Assembly: GCA_029237695.1 (NCBI GenBank)
Contig: CM055271.1
Coordinates: 83,959,488 to 84,023,487, forward strand
DNA from: Conchocele bisecta
Lineage: Eukaryota; Mollusca; Bivalvia; Lucinida; Thyasiridae
Direction of reading: 5' to 3'
Length of the DNA stretch: 64,000 bases
Positions 52,168 through 63,983 of this stretch are shown piece after piece. Each line of letters starts with the position of its first letter. Position 1 is the first letter of the stretch. Below the pieces are notes generated by a model, which did no database searches, was not told where the DNA came from, and saw only the letters and a program-made list of their open reading frames with translations. The position numbers were made by a program, and so were the translations under genes.

Positions 52168-55100
52168 AATCAATCTGCTATAATAAAACAAATCAATCAA
52201 GATATAAAAGAATACAATGGAATAAAGTTTTCAATTGGCATTTCTTTAAAATTCTTCAAAGATGAAAACGGCGGAGAAAGAAAGTATGTCATCGGACAAG
52301 CCCATGGAGAACAAAGTGCTGTTCTTGATGGATCTAAAGTAGTTGAATTTTATAATAATCAAACTTCTTATCTGCAAACTTGGATTGAAAAAATTTACAA
52401 ATACAGCATCAGGCCTAGAGATTGAACACTGTATTAAACTGTACTTAAACATTGCAAATATGAACCACTCAAAGGCTCTTCATATATCCCTTTACCCAAA
52501 CCATTGTTAAATAAAAAAGCAATAATCAATGTAAAGAATAATGATAATGAATGTTTGAGATGGGCTCTGACATCCGCTATATATCCAGCAAAAAGCCATT
52601 ATAATAATATTTACAGCTATACAAAAAACAAAAACAATTTGAACTTGAAGGACATCGATTTTCCAACCCCCATAACCCTAAATACCAAAAGTGGAAAAAC
52701 AAAACAATCTTGCAATAAATGTTTTTGGATACACAATAACAAAAAAGACAGAGAAAAATAAGTATATTCCCACCCATTACATATCAGATCAACCAACAGA
52801 ATTGAATAGAATTAATTTACTATTAATATCACAAGACGATGAAGTTGATGAAGTAGGTGAAGAAACGCAATATCATTATTGTTGGATTAAAAACCTTAAC
52901 AGACTACTCGTAGATCAAAACAAACACAAAAACAAAATCATATACTTCTGTGAACGTTGTCTATATGGCTTCTCACAAGAAGACTTACTACTCAAGCATA
53001 AAGAAGACTGTGAAGGAATCAATAAAACTGCAACCAAAATAGAAATGCCCTCAAAGATAAAAACCATATAAAATTCAAAAACCATCAAAACCAACTACCA
53101 GTTCCATATGTAATCTATGCGGACTTTGAAAGCATAATAACCCCTGAAAACAAACCTGCTGGTGACAAATCTGCAAATAACAAGTGAACATGAAGCTTGT
53201 GGTTTTGGATATCAAGTTGTGCGGTATGATGGCAAAGCAGAAAAACCAGTAATATACAGAGGTGAAGATGTAGTTGAAACATTCTTAAACCATTTGAAAT
53301 GTGAAACAAGCAACATCAACAACACTTTTACCCATCCAACTCAAATAACAATGACAGAACAAAACACCAAAGATTATGAAAGTGCAACCCATTGTTGGAT
53401 AGTGAAACAGAATAACGATACAAAAAGTAAGAGACCACTGCCATTTCACAGGTAAATACAGAGGCGCCGCACACAAAAACTGCAACCTAAAACTCAAAAT
53501 AAAACCAGGCACAACTAAAATCCCTGTAGTATTCCACAACCTAAAAGGATATGATAGTCATCTTATAATGCAAAAAAATACACACAGCAAACCGCAACAT
53601 AACTTGTATTCCAATCAACGCTGAAAAGTACATCTCGTTTAGCATTGGACAACTCAAGTTCTTAGATAGTTTCCAATTCATGTCTTCATCACTTGAAAAG
53701 TATTAGTAGATGCAACAGATAAATCAGATTTCAAAATCACCAACAATGTCTTCAACAATAAAACAAATCTACTTTTACGTAAAGGAGTTTACCCTTATGA
53801 ATATATGAACAACAAAGAAAAATTCAATGAAACACAATTACCACCTATAGATACATTTTACAGCAGTCTTACAGATGAAAGTATCAATCAAAAAGACTAT
53901 GAACACGCACAAAAGGTATGGAAAGAGTTCAACTGTAAAACCCTTGAGATTATCATGATTTATACCTTAAAACTGATGTTGTTCTACTTGCTGATGTATT
54001 CCAAACATTTAGAAAAACATGTATAAATGCATACAAACTTGACCCATTACACTACTATACAGCTCCAGGTCTATCATGGGATGCTCTACTAAAAAACACA
54101 CAAATAGATTTAGAACTACTAACAGATATTGATATGCATTTATTCATAGAAAAAGGTATGCGTGGCGGTATAAGTATGGTATCCAAAAGACATGCAAAAG
54201 CAAACAATCCTCTTGTAGCAGATTACAATCCAACTGAAGAAAACAATCACATCATATATTACGACGCAAATAACCTATACGGATGGGCAATGAGTCAACC
54301 TTTACCGTACTCGTTTCAATTTCAATGGAAACCCTTAAACAGTAGAAACACAGTTGCTCAACCAAAACCAGGCAAAGGTTTAATCCTTGAAGTAGACCTA
54401 GAATACCCAAAAAGCCTACATAAACTACACAACGATTATCCACTTGCACCTGAGAAACTAGCAGTAAAAAAAGAATGGTTATCAGAATATCAAACAGAAC
54501 TTCTTAACAATAGCAATATGATAAACATAGAGAAACTTGTCCCCAAATCTAAACAACAAAAAGAAATATGTATTACACTACAGAAATCTACAGTTGTACA
54601 TATCTCTTGGCCTAAAACTCACTAAAGTACATCGAGCCTTAGAATTCAATGAAAAACCATGGATGGAACCATACATTCGTCTAAACACCGAATTACGTAA
54701 AAAAGCAAAGTCTGCATTTGAAAAAGATTTCTATAAACTAATGAACAATGCTGTAATTCGGAAAAAACTAATGGAGAACCTACGAAAAAGATCAGATATA
54801 AAACTAGTAAGAACAGATGGAACCGAAAACGAAAGACTAAGAAAAATCATAGCTAAACCTAATTTCAATAGACGTGTCAAATTCTCAGATGAATTATCTG
54901 CTATACATGTAAACAAAACTAAACTAACGCTAAACAAGCCAATCTATGTTGGCATGTCTGTCTTAGAGTTATCAAAACATCTAATGTACGACTGGTACTA
55001 TAACAAACTGAAAAAGAAGTATAATGAAAATTGCACCTTGTTGTATACAGACACCGACAGTTTATTAGTTGACATCAAAACAGAAGATGTATACAAAGAT

Positions 55101-55376
55101 ATGTCTAAGATGAAAGATGAATATGACTTCTCTGATTATCCAAAAGACCATCCACTTTATGATGAAAAAACAAACAAAAAAGTAATAGGCAAAATGAAAG
55201 ATGAATGTGTTGGCACTTCAATAGCAGAATATATTGGTCTACGCCCAAAGCTATACTCTATATTACGAGCAGACGAACAACTCATCAAGAAAGCAAAGGG
55301 AGTAAAAAAATATGTAATCAAAAAACAAATAAACTTTGAAAATTACAAAGATGCACTTTTCAACAAGAAAACATAA
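52168..55376 (+). pseudogene. Element 2 DNA polymerase B, Polinton type, heavily broken
   Basis: Recognisable parts in order: an N-terminal conserved region with KFSIGISLKFFKDE and IINVKNNDNECLRWAL (52.2-52.6 kb), a C2H2-like finger YFCERCLYGF..H..DC (about 52946-53010), exonuclease motifs YADFES (53116) and HNLKGYDSHLIM (about 53530), palm motif A YDANNLYGWAM (about 54260), motif B region KLMNNAVIRKKLMEN (about 54736) and motif C YTDTDSLL (about 55045). It lacks the FHGCYWHGC endonuclease-like segment of the element 1 enzyme. At least eight frame changes or stops lie between 52.16 and 54.62 kb; the last frame (54537-55376) is the longest. Convergent with the integrase. Confidence 0.88.
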
Positions 55377-55400
55377 CACTCAGCTCATAACATGAATATG

Positions 55401-56404
55401 CTACGTTCCATACACCACAAAAATATACGGACTAACAATGAACAAAACAACACTCTCACCACTCGACACAAAACGATACATTGCATCCGATGGAATCATG
55501 ACATACGCGTTGGTATCAGCCGGAACAATAAGAAGCTCTTCCTTTACAAAGCCTCTCTTTGGTGCCGGTGCTTTCAAATAATACACTCTTATACCTTGGG
55601 TAATAAAATGATATACAATCTTGTGAATATCAACACTCCATATCGGGTCAGTAGCTCTACGTCTGCCTCCACCTTCTTGTTCTCCAGTTGGTATAAATAT
55701 CTTAAGTTTACAGTAGGACAGATAGGGTCGTCTTTTAATGTTTTAATTTCAATTGGAGAGGGTTTTTTCGTCTCCGAATTTATTGCAGCGATTACCGCTG
55801 GTAGCCTCTTAACCCATTCCCTATTTTGTTTATGAGGATTGTCCAACTCCTCAGCATACTGATAACCAAACAATCTTTCAGCTAGTGTCCTGTTAAATCT
55901 TTCAACAATGGCTTGGTCTCTATGAATTTCTCTTCTACCGTGTCTTATATTTACATTATGTTTATCCATGAACTGTGTAACAGTACCCATAAATTCTCTA
56001 CCTGGATCTACTTGTAATAATTTTGGATATGTTAGTTTTCTTTTATTTTCTATATATTTTCAAAAGCTTTAGCAACTTCCTTGCTGTCCTTTGAAGTCAG
56101 TGGTTCTGCCTCTTTATATCTACTAGCAATATCAACAACAGTCAATGCATACTTATATATTTTTTCTACCAACAGTGTCATGTGGTAGGAATAATAAATC
56201 CGCTTGATGAACTTCATTCTTGTTAGAAACATCAAACTTTGGCCTCACTATTTTCTTTGGTGCAGGTAAATAAATCTGCCATACCGCTTGTTTCTTTAAG
56301 AAATTCAATGCTTCTTTATCACTTACTTTAGCTGCTTTTGCTAATTTCTTAACAGCTGTTAAACCTTTCCAAAATCCTTTAGGACTGTAATAAATTTTCT
56401 CCAT
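55401..56404 (-). pseudogene. Element 2 DDE integrase, frame-broken
   Basis: The start MEKIYYSPKGFWKGLTAVKK (ATG 56404) leads to IWQIYLPAPKK-like and VHQADLLFLPHD segments, then YALTVVDIASRYKEAEPL with the first catalytic Asp, GREF with the second, and HRDQAIVERFNRTLAERLF with the Glu. The C-terminal GFVKEELLIVPADT matches element 1. Breaks lie near 56160, 56045 and 55588. Same family and same place, convergent to PolB, as in element 1. Confidence 0.88.
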
Positions 56405-56439
56405 TTTTTATTTCTATTTAAGATACATTTCTATAACAT

Positions 56440-56773
56440 AAAACACAAAAACGAATCAACAAATCACACTAGCCAAGTTTGAAGAAAGGCACAAGGACAA
56501 AATGAATATAATACAATTAAATGGGCAGATTTAAAACAGAATGAAATCTATACTATTACAGATTACAGATGTGTGGATACTATTAATGGTGAAGCTATGA
56601 TTTTAACATTAAATGATGACACTAAAGCATGGGCACCACTCTTTCTCAAATCTAAAATTGAACAAGCTAAATCTAAAAATAAGGAGTTGCCATACTATGT
56701 AAGACCATTAGGGTTGAAGCCAAGTAAAAACAATACGAAAAATAAGTATCATACTTTTGATTTTGTCTATTGA
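56440..56773 (+). pseudogene. Element 2 conserved small protein, OB-like candidate
   Basis: The main frame covers WADLKQNEIYTITDYRCVDT, then MILTLNDDTKAWAPLFLKSK and a C-terminal YYVRPLGLKPSKNN. An N-terminal piece (LAKFEERHKDKM) is in another frame, with a change near 56500 and no clear ATG. The beta-rich pattern with Trp-Ala-Pro could be an OB-fold single-strand DNA-binding protein, a low-certainty inference. It is divergent from the integrase. No counterpart was seen in element 1. Confidence 0.5.
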
Positions 56774-56949
56774 AAAACTTTTAAACCTTATTTTTTTTAT
56801 TTTTTTTTTTACCCGATCGCACTCAAATGAAAGTCAAAATTTAGTGCCCATTTATATTTTTTAACATGTCTGTTTTGATTTGCTCTCGTAGTATTTTTTT
56901 TTCTTTAACAGAAATCTCAAACTTTATAGGTTTTCTAACATCTGCTTTC

Positions 56950-57422
56950 ATTTATTCATATTTATCCATCTCTCCCATGATCAATTTAAATTCTTCATCA
57001 GATACATTGCCATCTTGCAATGCAGTGGAAACTTTATTTGTAATAGAATTAAGTTTTGCCATTGCAAGTATACATATTTCATCATGTTTTTCAGCCTTTT
57101 TCAGTAGTTTAGTATTAACAAATTTGCTTGTTAATGCAAATGCACCACATATACTACCCGCATACAAGGCCCAAGGAAATGGGCACTCCTACAACAGTTA
57201 ATAATAGCCCGGCACTCGTCCACCCATTACCAGACCAACAGTAGTTAATCCAGACTGAACACCATTTAATATGTTTAGAGCTCTTTTATATTTATTTCGT
57301 ATTGTTTTCCTTGTCTCAACCTCATGTTCTAGCTTATGTTTTAAAGCACTTATTTCACTAAGCCTATAATGTTCTGTTCTATTCTCCTCAACTGGTAGCG
57401 GTGGATACAGTTTATTACTCAT
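56950..57422 (-). pseudogene. Element 2 two-helix membrane protein (homologue of 29702-30311)
   Basis: The start MSNKLYPPLPVEENRTEHYR is followed by a basic coiled-coil segment (RKTIRNKYKRALN), a Gly-rich hydrophobic region broken by a frame change near 57190, and the conserved tail KLNSITNKVSTALQDGNVSD with EFKLIMGEMDKYE. It is adjacent to the fiber-like gene as in element 1. Role unknown. Confidence 0.7.
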
Positions 57423-57490
57423 TTTATATAATTTTTAAAATTTAAATATCTAATTCAATTAATACATTTACAATTGAAATGGAAGCTCTA

Positions 57491-57988
57491 CTATATAGTT
57501 GTAAGTGAAACAAAATTTAATACACTTCCAGAGGTAAGTTCAATTGGAGTTTGAAATATTGTATATGCCGAACGCTGTCCTTTATGTTTTGTTAAAGTTG
57601 CATTCACATTTGGGGTGCCATTAATACTAATCCCAATTTTAACTTCATCGGTTGCAAATCCATTTCTTGTGACACTGCATAAACCCATTCTTAAAACTCT
57701 CCCACTACACAACATAGTATAACCACCGTTTTCATGCGCTGAACCAGAAACACCATTTCCAAATGCAAATTCATAAGAGCCATCACGTAATGGCCCAGAT
57801 TCTTCTGCCCATACAGTTATTATAGGTTTACCTTGCTTAAGGTCATGTATTGTTTGTTTTAGGTTTGGGACATACATTTTATCTTTTACAAGAGTAGCAA
57901 ACTCATTCATTTTCTTTTTAATCAATTCATCGCCTGTATCACTATATGATTTCGTTGCGTGATAGTTTGTATATCCATATATAGACAT
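57491..57988 (-). CDS. Element 2 fiber-like protein with short shaft
   Basis: An intact 165-residue frame starting MSIYGYTNYHATKSYSDTGD. It has a short helical linker (about residues 20-50), then the head domain: IITVWAEESGPLRDGSYEFA, GGYTMLCSGRVLRMGLCSV and a C-terminal strand set. It is homologous end to end with the N-terminus and head of the element 1 protein but lacks the repeated shaft. Proposed role is host attachment, inferred from architecture and place next to the penton-like gene. One of the few unbroken genes of this element. Confidence 0.75.
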   Translation of the reverse strand: MSIYGYTNYHATKSYSDTGDELIKKKMNEFATLVKDKMYVPNLKQTIHDLKQGKPIITVWAEESGPLRDGSYEFAFGNGVSGSAHENGGYTMLCSGRVLRMGLCSVTRNGFATDEVKIGISINGTPNVNATLTKHKGQRSAYTIFQTPIELTSGSVLNFVSLTTI

Positions 57989-58001
57989 TTTACTTTATTG
58001 T

Positions 58002-58662
58002 TTATCTTATTTCAAATACAATAAAAATTGGCAGTCCGTGATTATTTAATAAATTATTACTATTGTCTCTGACTTCAATTCCCAACTCGTCTATGATACC
58101 ACTTTGTAATTTTCTATATTCCGGATATTGAAATGATATTGTATCAGATTCCCCAAACGTAGTTTTGCTGATGGGTACAGTACAAATAATGTTACTTATA
58201 TTTCCATCTAATAGATTGTGAGATGAACTGACTTGATTCAGATATATATAAACAGATTTGGTAGCAAAATCAACTGGATTGACGCTTGTATAAGTACCAC
58301 TATCCAACTTGTGTGGATATATGTCAAAACCTAGTAATTTAAGTATATTTTCAGGAATATTAACCTCGTGTCCGGTTGTAACTGTAAAAGTACATTTCCC
58401 ATTAGATTTATTTACACTAAGTGACAAAGCGGCATTACTTAATAAATTACTTAATCTATCAAATGAATATAATCCAGCGGGAATTGTCACAGCAGTTGGT
58501 TTAGCTCTAACAGTAGACCACTCGTATGTTTCATCCTGCAAAATATTACCAACCAACCCAGTATGTAAGACTTTTCAAACCAATTTCTCGCTTAGAATCC
58601 GTATTATCAATATATTCTTGTAATGGAATTGGTTTTGTAATGTCAGTTAAAGTTATATACAT
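58002..58662 (-). pseudogene. Element 2 penton-like minor capsid candidate
   Basis: The start is at 58662 (MYITLTDIT...), with a frame change near 58555 into the long frame with TVRAKPTAVTIPAGLYSF, LLGFDIYPHKLDSG, NIICTVPISKT and the C-terminal IDELGIEVRDNS...FIVFEIR. Beta-strand-rich, no membrane segment, about 215 residues. The end resembles the last strands of single jelly-roll minor capsid proteins. It lies between the fiber-like gene and the divergent gene at 58712, as in element 1. Penton identity is an inference. Confidence 0.62.
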
Positions 58663-58711
58663 TTTTTTTTTATATATATATATATATTTATATATTAAAA
58701 AAAAAACAACA
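58663..58711. promoter_or_regulatory. Divergent TATA-rich promoter in element 2
   Basis: A 49-bp spacer between two divergent ATGs consists of T and A runs around TATATATATATATATTTATA. In element 1 the same gene pair has only 14 bp between start codons. Confidence 0.5.
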
Positions 58712-59983
58712 ATGGCATTCAAATTTAATAAAGATGCAAACTACAATGTCAACCATATATATGCTTTGAAAACGGTTCCAATGTTTTACAATGTTGATGT
58801 TTATGTTACAAAAGATAAAAGTTTCAAAGATACATATTCCAACGCATTAGCGGGGTATCCAAACCCCTCAATAACTGGTAATGTCTCAAACAACAACAAA
58901 GCATATAACAATTGGTTGAATAATCAAATGGGGTGGTATCAGAATCAATTTAACTTTGCAATATGGTGTGCTACTTGCGGGTGCGGTGTTTCATATAACC
59001 AGCATTTAACAATTACAAATGATCCGTTTTTGAGATCCTTATATGAATTTCATATTATGTATCAAACACTTCGAATCTTAGCTCAAATGAAAGTTCCTCT
59101 ACCAGATGATCACAGCTATTGTTGGTATGATAATATTTTTGACCTTTCAGCTTACCATAGAATATGCACTGAATTTGGTATTAATCCAAATAAGGATTTC
59201 AGACAAAAAATAGACCATGGGAATCATAATCTTGGCGGTTTTACAATGTTTATGAGACCTTCAGGGGGTTATAGATTGAGCCATGGAGGCCGGTAGGGTA
59301 TCACCATTTTTTGATGTACACAATTCTTTTACCCATCACGTCGATATTACTAATGCTTGGACTAGTTTTGTTCTAGATAATTCAATTGGGTTCACTCAAG
59401 CTGGAGTTGAACGATTAAATGATAGTATTAGAGTTTATGTGTGGTCAATTCTTGGAGCTCAATCTCAAACAAGAACTTCCATTATTGGTACTGGGACTGC
59501 ATTTGATGCGCAAAAACAATATTTAGCCAACCAATGTTAATGATGCAATTAATAGAGCTGTAGACTTACCCACAATAATTTCAAACTATCAAAATGTACT
59601 AAAATATGCAAGGTCAAAAGTTGATTTTGTATATGGAATTGGTTTGTATATGGCCCCAAGCAACATGGATTTGCAGATAGGAAGTATTCAAAATTACAAT
59701 AATTTAATTGTAATTGCAAGTGGTGATCAAACTTTGGGGTTTAATGGTAATGTAAATAGATTTACCAGTTCCACCGCCTGTACAAACCCATGAAAATAGT
59801 ATTGTTAAACCTTTGGATGTTAAACCTTTGAGTGTTCCTCCTACAGTTTTTAAAACTAACACAGTCACAATACCTGAACAAATAGAAGCAGTCAAACATG
59901 AAAATTATAAAACTGCACTAGTCACTGGTAGTATTGCAGTTGGGTTAGGACTACTATTATTTTACTTTCGAGATAAAATATAA
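58712..59983 (+). pseudogene. Element 2 conserved virion-block protein with C-terminal anchor
   Basis: The start is MAFKFNKDANYNVNHIYALK. The conserved core GWYQNQFNFAIWCATCGCGV (about 58930) matches element 1 including its cysteines. Later segments: FFDVHNSFTHHVDITNAWTS, SIRVYVWSILGAQSQTRTSI and FVYGIGLYMAPSN, and it ends with a membrane helix (ALVTGSIAVGLGLLLFYF). Frame changes lie near 59290, 59535 and 59765. The full-length protein would have about 420 residues. It is convergent with the membrane-active-like gene; role unknown. Confidence 0.72.
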
Positions 59984-60851
59984 TCCTTAGCGGCCATATA
60001 AAGAAGCCCAGCAACTGTAATAATCAAAACCCATAAATTATTGGCTAGCCATCCAACAGCCTTTCCTGCTGCATTCAATATCCAAGATACTATTGATCCA
60101 ATAATTCCGGGTAATGCATCTACAGCCTTCCCTGCTAGCATACCCAGTAATGAACTCAGATGTTGTAATTGTTTCTTTATCCATTCTTTAGCTCCACCTT
60201 TTCCTGGTGGCTTGAGAGCGGCTGCACCACCACTTGCACCTCCAGTAATACTTAAAATTAAAGTAGAGATTATAAACCCTATAGCTGTCAAAACAGAAAC
60301 AATAGTTACCATGTTCTTTGAAGAGGGTTTTTGAGTCTTTCTCTTAAAGTAGTATCTTTGTGTAATATTCTATCAAGGGTCTCTTTTATTCTGGATACTT
60401 GAGTTCTTAAATTTTCTCTATCAACTGAAATCGCCTCAAGACGTGCTTCATGCTCCGATACAATAGCAGCAATTTCTTTTTCGACACGGTCTGCATCTGG
60501 ACTGTCTGAATCAAATGTAGTTACAGCTGCCAGCTTTAACACTGCAGCATCTTTATTTTTATCCAATTCATTTAACTTGGCAAGGTTGTTGGTTAGTGAG
60601 CCTCTTGATTGTTGCAGTGCTTTGTTTAAGGCTTTAAGTTCTCTTAATGGCAAAGTTTCAAAATCATGTGTAATTGTAGTTGATGTTTCTTTTGATAGTG
60701 TATCAATGAGTTCTTTCACATGTGTTTCTGTTTCATCAACTGTACTTGGTAATTCAGACATTTCTATGTTTTCAAGATTTGGTAATTCGTTTTCTATAGT
60801 TTGTATTTTATTAACAGCTTCTGGAGCCAAGTGGACCTCTTGTAGATTCAA
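59962..60851 (-). pseudogene. Element 2 coiled-coil and membrane-active-like protein
   Basis: The frame 60851-60306 is a long coiled coil (LRELKALNKALQQSRGSLTN, ILHKDTTLRERL) homologous to 24867-25583. After a frame change near 60310 the frame 60312-59962 holds the hydrophobic helix, GGAKEWIKKQLQHLSSLLGM, GKAVGWLANNLW and the last membrane helix. The N-terminal part (about 60851-60690) lies where element 1 has the end of the preceding gene, so the two genes are joined here in one frame. Proposed membrane role is inferred from architecture. Confidence 0.7.
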
Positions 60852-61215
60852 TAACCGTTTTAATTCAGTTGTTCCTTTACCCTTAAAAGTTCTTATTAAG
60901 ATATTAGTGTTACCCTTTTTACTAATGCGGTGATCCTCCAGAACATGTGTTTTGTTTTTCTGTGTGTAGGTCTGGAATTAGTAATTGAAACTCCTGATCT
61001 GTTACTTTAAACTCCTTTTGGAATGCAGATTTAAAAAGTTCTAAAGTTCTTACTCGTAGAGGACGATCATTCTCTGCATGAGTTTCTTTTTCCGTTTGAA
61101 AATCAGGTAATGTCATTGAAACATCGGGGAGTGCCAGTGGTGTTTCTTCATCACCATCAGGGCCATATGTCTCATTATCATAATTCATAAAATCTCCTTC
61201 TCCACCTTCAGCCAT
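60852..61215 (-). pseudogene. Element 2 acidic-headed protein (positional match of 24201-24854)
   Basis: The start is MAEGGEGDFMNYDNETYGPD, followed by an acidic and Pro/Thr-rich region (LALPDVSMTLPDF) and a segment VRTLELFKSAFQKEFKVTDQ. The frame changes near 60920 and probably continues into the fused frame downstream. It is divergent from the capsid gene, with 53 bp between, as in element 1. Sequence similarity to the element 1 protein is weak. Confidence 0.55.
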
Positions 61216-61268
61216 TATTTATTATTTATTTTAAAGTATGTAATTTATAAATAAAATTAAAAAGAATA

Positions 61269-62557
61269 ATGGCAACATACGGAAGAAAACTTAATCCCTA
61301 CAGACATTTAAGAGAGCCTCTCGGTGTAAAAGGAATTAGACAATCAGTTACAATAACATAATCCATCTACAATTGATCAAAACCAACAGCTTTTAGTGCG
61401 ATTCCCAAATTTAGGTCCAAATGATTTAATCGTACCTGGAACAGTTCGTTTAGCTTTTACAATTGCATTAACCTCCACTGATGACAATCGCCGAGTGGTT
61501 CAAATCTTGGTCGTGCAATCGTCAAGAAAACAACTATTAAAATATCTGGTAATGAAATTTTATCAATCGATGATTCAGATGTGTATTACATCTATCGTGA
61601 CCTATGGAAAACACCTCCAGAGCGAAATAATATGGTTTATCAAGGTATAGATACTAGTACAGGTTCAAATGTAACAAAATTAAGAACTGGAGCAGCAGAT
61701 GCTAGTTCTGGAAACGCTGAAGATAAAGCTATCGCAGATACATTTGGTAATCGATTTTATATACCATTAGATTTTGAACTTCTTGAAGCCCATATGCCTT
61801 ATTATCAATCTGGTTTGGGTGATAGACTCGAATATGAACTTACATTTAATGATTATTCAAGGGTAATAATAGCCACAGGTGATTTAGCTGCTAATTATGA
61901 AATTAATAATATAAGTTTAGAATTTGATATGGTCACAGAGCCTAATTTAGCAACAATGGTAAAAAATCAATATATGGGACAAATGTCAATTTTGTATGAT
62001 AGAATTCTTAGGCATCGAAGGATACCTAAACATAAAAGTGATTCTATATGGAATATAAATTTGAATACCCCTGCTAGGTCCATGAAGGGAATTTTAATGG
62101 TATTTGAAGAACAATCATCACCTTTTGCAAGAGAAAGTGAAACATTCTATAATCCAAAAATAAATAATGTTGAAGTAACAATTGAGGGTATACCTAATCA
62201 ACTATACAGTCAAGGGATGAAAGCATATAATATGTGGGATGAAATACGCAAACACTTTGCCGGTGGAGATGTTTAATGATCCGATAATGAACGCTGTCAG
62301 TAAAGAATTTAATGTGTCCAGTGTGACAATTGGCAAATATCTTACAAAACAATATGCACTCTGGCTTGACTTAAGAACAACAGATGATAATAGTTTACAT
62401 GGGAATGGACGGAGAATAGAAAAATGCGAGTGAAGGTATTACAATTCAGATTACTAAAGAAGCTGAAGCTGCAGGTGTAATAAATATATATTTATTTATA
62501 ATTCAAGATGCGCAATTAAATATAGAAAATGGAAGATTTGTATCGGCGTTGTATTGA
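61269..62557 (+). pseudogene. Element 2 major capsid protein (double jelly roll type)
   Basis: The start MATYGRKLNPYRHLREPLGV is followed by the conserved segments listed for the element 1 protein (FPNLGPNDLIVPGTVRLAFT, DRLEYELTFNDYSRV, PARSMKGILMVFEE, VEVTIEGIPNQLYS, YALWLDLRTTDDNSLHGNG). Frame changes lie near 61358, 61505, 62265 and 62430. The product would be the hexon-like shell protein. The end of the frame overlaps the start of the ATPase gene. Confidence 0.85.
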
Positions 62558-63198
62558 TTTACCAAAGTATGCACATAGTGCAATTGTTTGTGGTCAAACA
62601 GGATGTGGAAAAACAGAATTTGTTTTAGACTTATTAGAGCTTTCACAACAACAAGGAGGTTATAAAGTTTTTTTCGATAATATAGTTATTCTTTGTCCAA
62701 CTATAGCATGGAACAAGGCTTATAAAAACAGAAGTTGGATAAAGGATGTGCGGTGCCCAATCGATAAAAAAATAACGATTGTTAATCCAGTTGGTAATAA
62801 TGGCGAAGAGAAGCTGCAAGATCTGTTAAGATTATTTTTTAATAAATATGCTGGAAGCCCAATTACATTATATAAAATTGATGACTGTTCAGCTACAAAG
62901 CAATTAACAAAGAAAAAAGATATGTTGTCACAGCTCGCATTCTCTGGACGACATGCAGAGCAAAGCGTTTGGGTTACAGAGATATAATTCAGTATTAAAA
63001 GACTTAAGAGAACAGACAAAATGGCTGTGTATGTTTTATACGAAAGACAGAGATAGTTTTGAGGACTGTTTGAGAGAAAATGATGTTATTTCAACACTAG
63101 AGGAGAGAAACAAAATAAGAAAAGAGTTATCGAAAACAAAACATTCTAAGTTTCTTATTAGAACTGATCAACCTACTGGTTATAAGTTGCTTAATTAA
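62529..63198 (+). pseudogene. Element 2 DNA-packaging ATPase (A32-like)
   Basis: The start is MEDLYRRCIDLPKYAHSAIV, then Walker A GQTGCGKT (about residue 23), a Walker B-like IDDCSA preceded by hydrophobic residues, and FSGRHAEQSVW. A frame change near 62985 separates the C-terminal part (YNSVLKDLREQTKWLCMFYT, TDQPTGYKLLN). It lies downstream of the capsid gene on the same strand as in element 1, and the stop is followed by the iteron-like spacer. Confidence 0.87.
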
Positions 63199-63400
63199 TG
63201 CTTAGTATTACTTAGTATTACTTAATATTTTTTATTTTACATTATTTTACTGGGTTTTAACTTGATTTAAACTTGATTTAACTTGATTTAGCTGAGCAAT
63301 TCATAGATACCAATGTTAAGAATTGTTCAACAAATAGGTATTGCTTAACAATGTTGAGTTGTTCTAGGCAAATTTAACTTAAACAATTGTATGAATATAT
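63199..63400. repeat. Iteron-like spacer of element 2
   Basis: Short tandem words CTTAGTATTA (x3), AACTTGATTTA (x3), TTGTTCAACA and TTGCTTAACAATG lie between the ATPase stop and the MNCEEL gene, the same place as the repeat-rich spacer in element 1. Confidence 0.55.
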
Positions 63401-63501
63401 TAAATGTTTGAGATTATTGATTCATTATACAATTATTGATTATTATATTTGGATCGGGTTGGGTTTATTTTAAATTGAAATTTATATTATGCAAAATAAA
63501 A

Positions 63502-63960
63502 ATGAATTGTGAGGAACTTATAGAACAACTAAGTGATGATAAAGTATCCAATGATAGTGTTGTAGGTGAAGTAAAAAATGATCACTTAAAGCAACGATTA
63601 TCTTCGATTATTTCAGGTGGGAAATCTATTAAATATTGGGTAAAGATATAACTATTTCACAACTAGAAGAGTTGTCAAATGAACAAATATTGAAATTGTA
63701 TAATAGATATGAAAGTAGATTGGGTGCTTCAATGACGAAAACTCTTGGTAATACTATTTTGAATATGTATGCTCTAGCTGTAGGTAATATCTTGCCTATA
63801 CCAGCAGAAAATCATGATAAACTCGTAACTGATTTAGAAGGAGATCCATTTTGTTAACCATGCATTGACTAGTACTTGTTGTGAGTTGTATTTAGGTTGG
63901 AGCATTTCTGGCACCTATTACTGCAGCGATAACAACATTTAAATATTGTCAATTTAAAAA
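63502..63960 (+). pseudogene. Element 2 MNCEEL-family protein
   Basis: The start MNCEELIEQLSDDKVSNDSV is followed by a frame change near 63640, then NRYESRLGASMTKTLGNTIL, a hydrophobic helix (ALAVGNILPIP) and DPF, then another change near 63850. Homologous to 21159-21846 of element 1. The unknown family seems specific to this type of element. Confidence 0.66.
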
Positions 63961-63983
63961 TATAAATGATATAAATAAAAATA

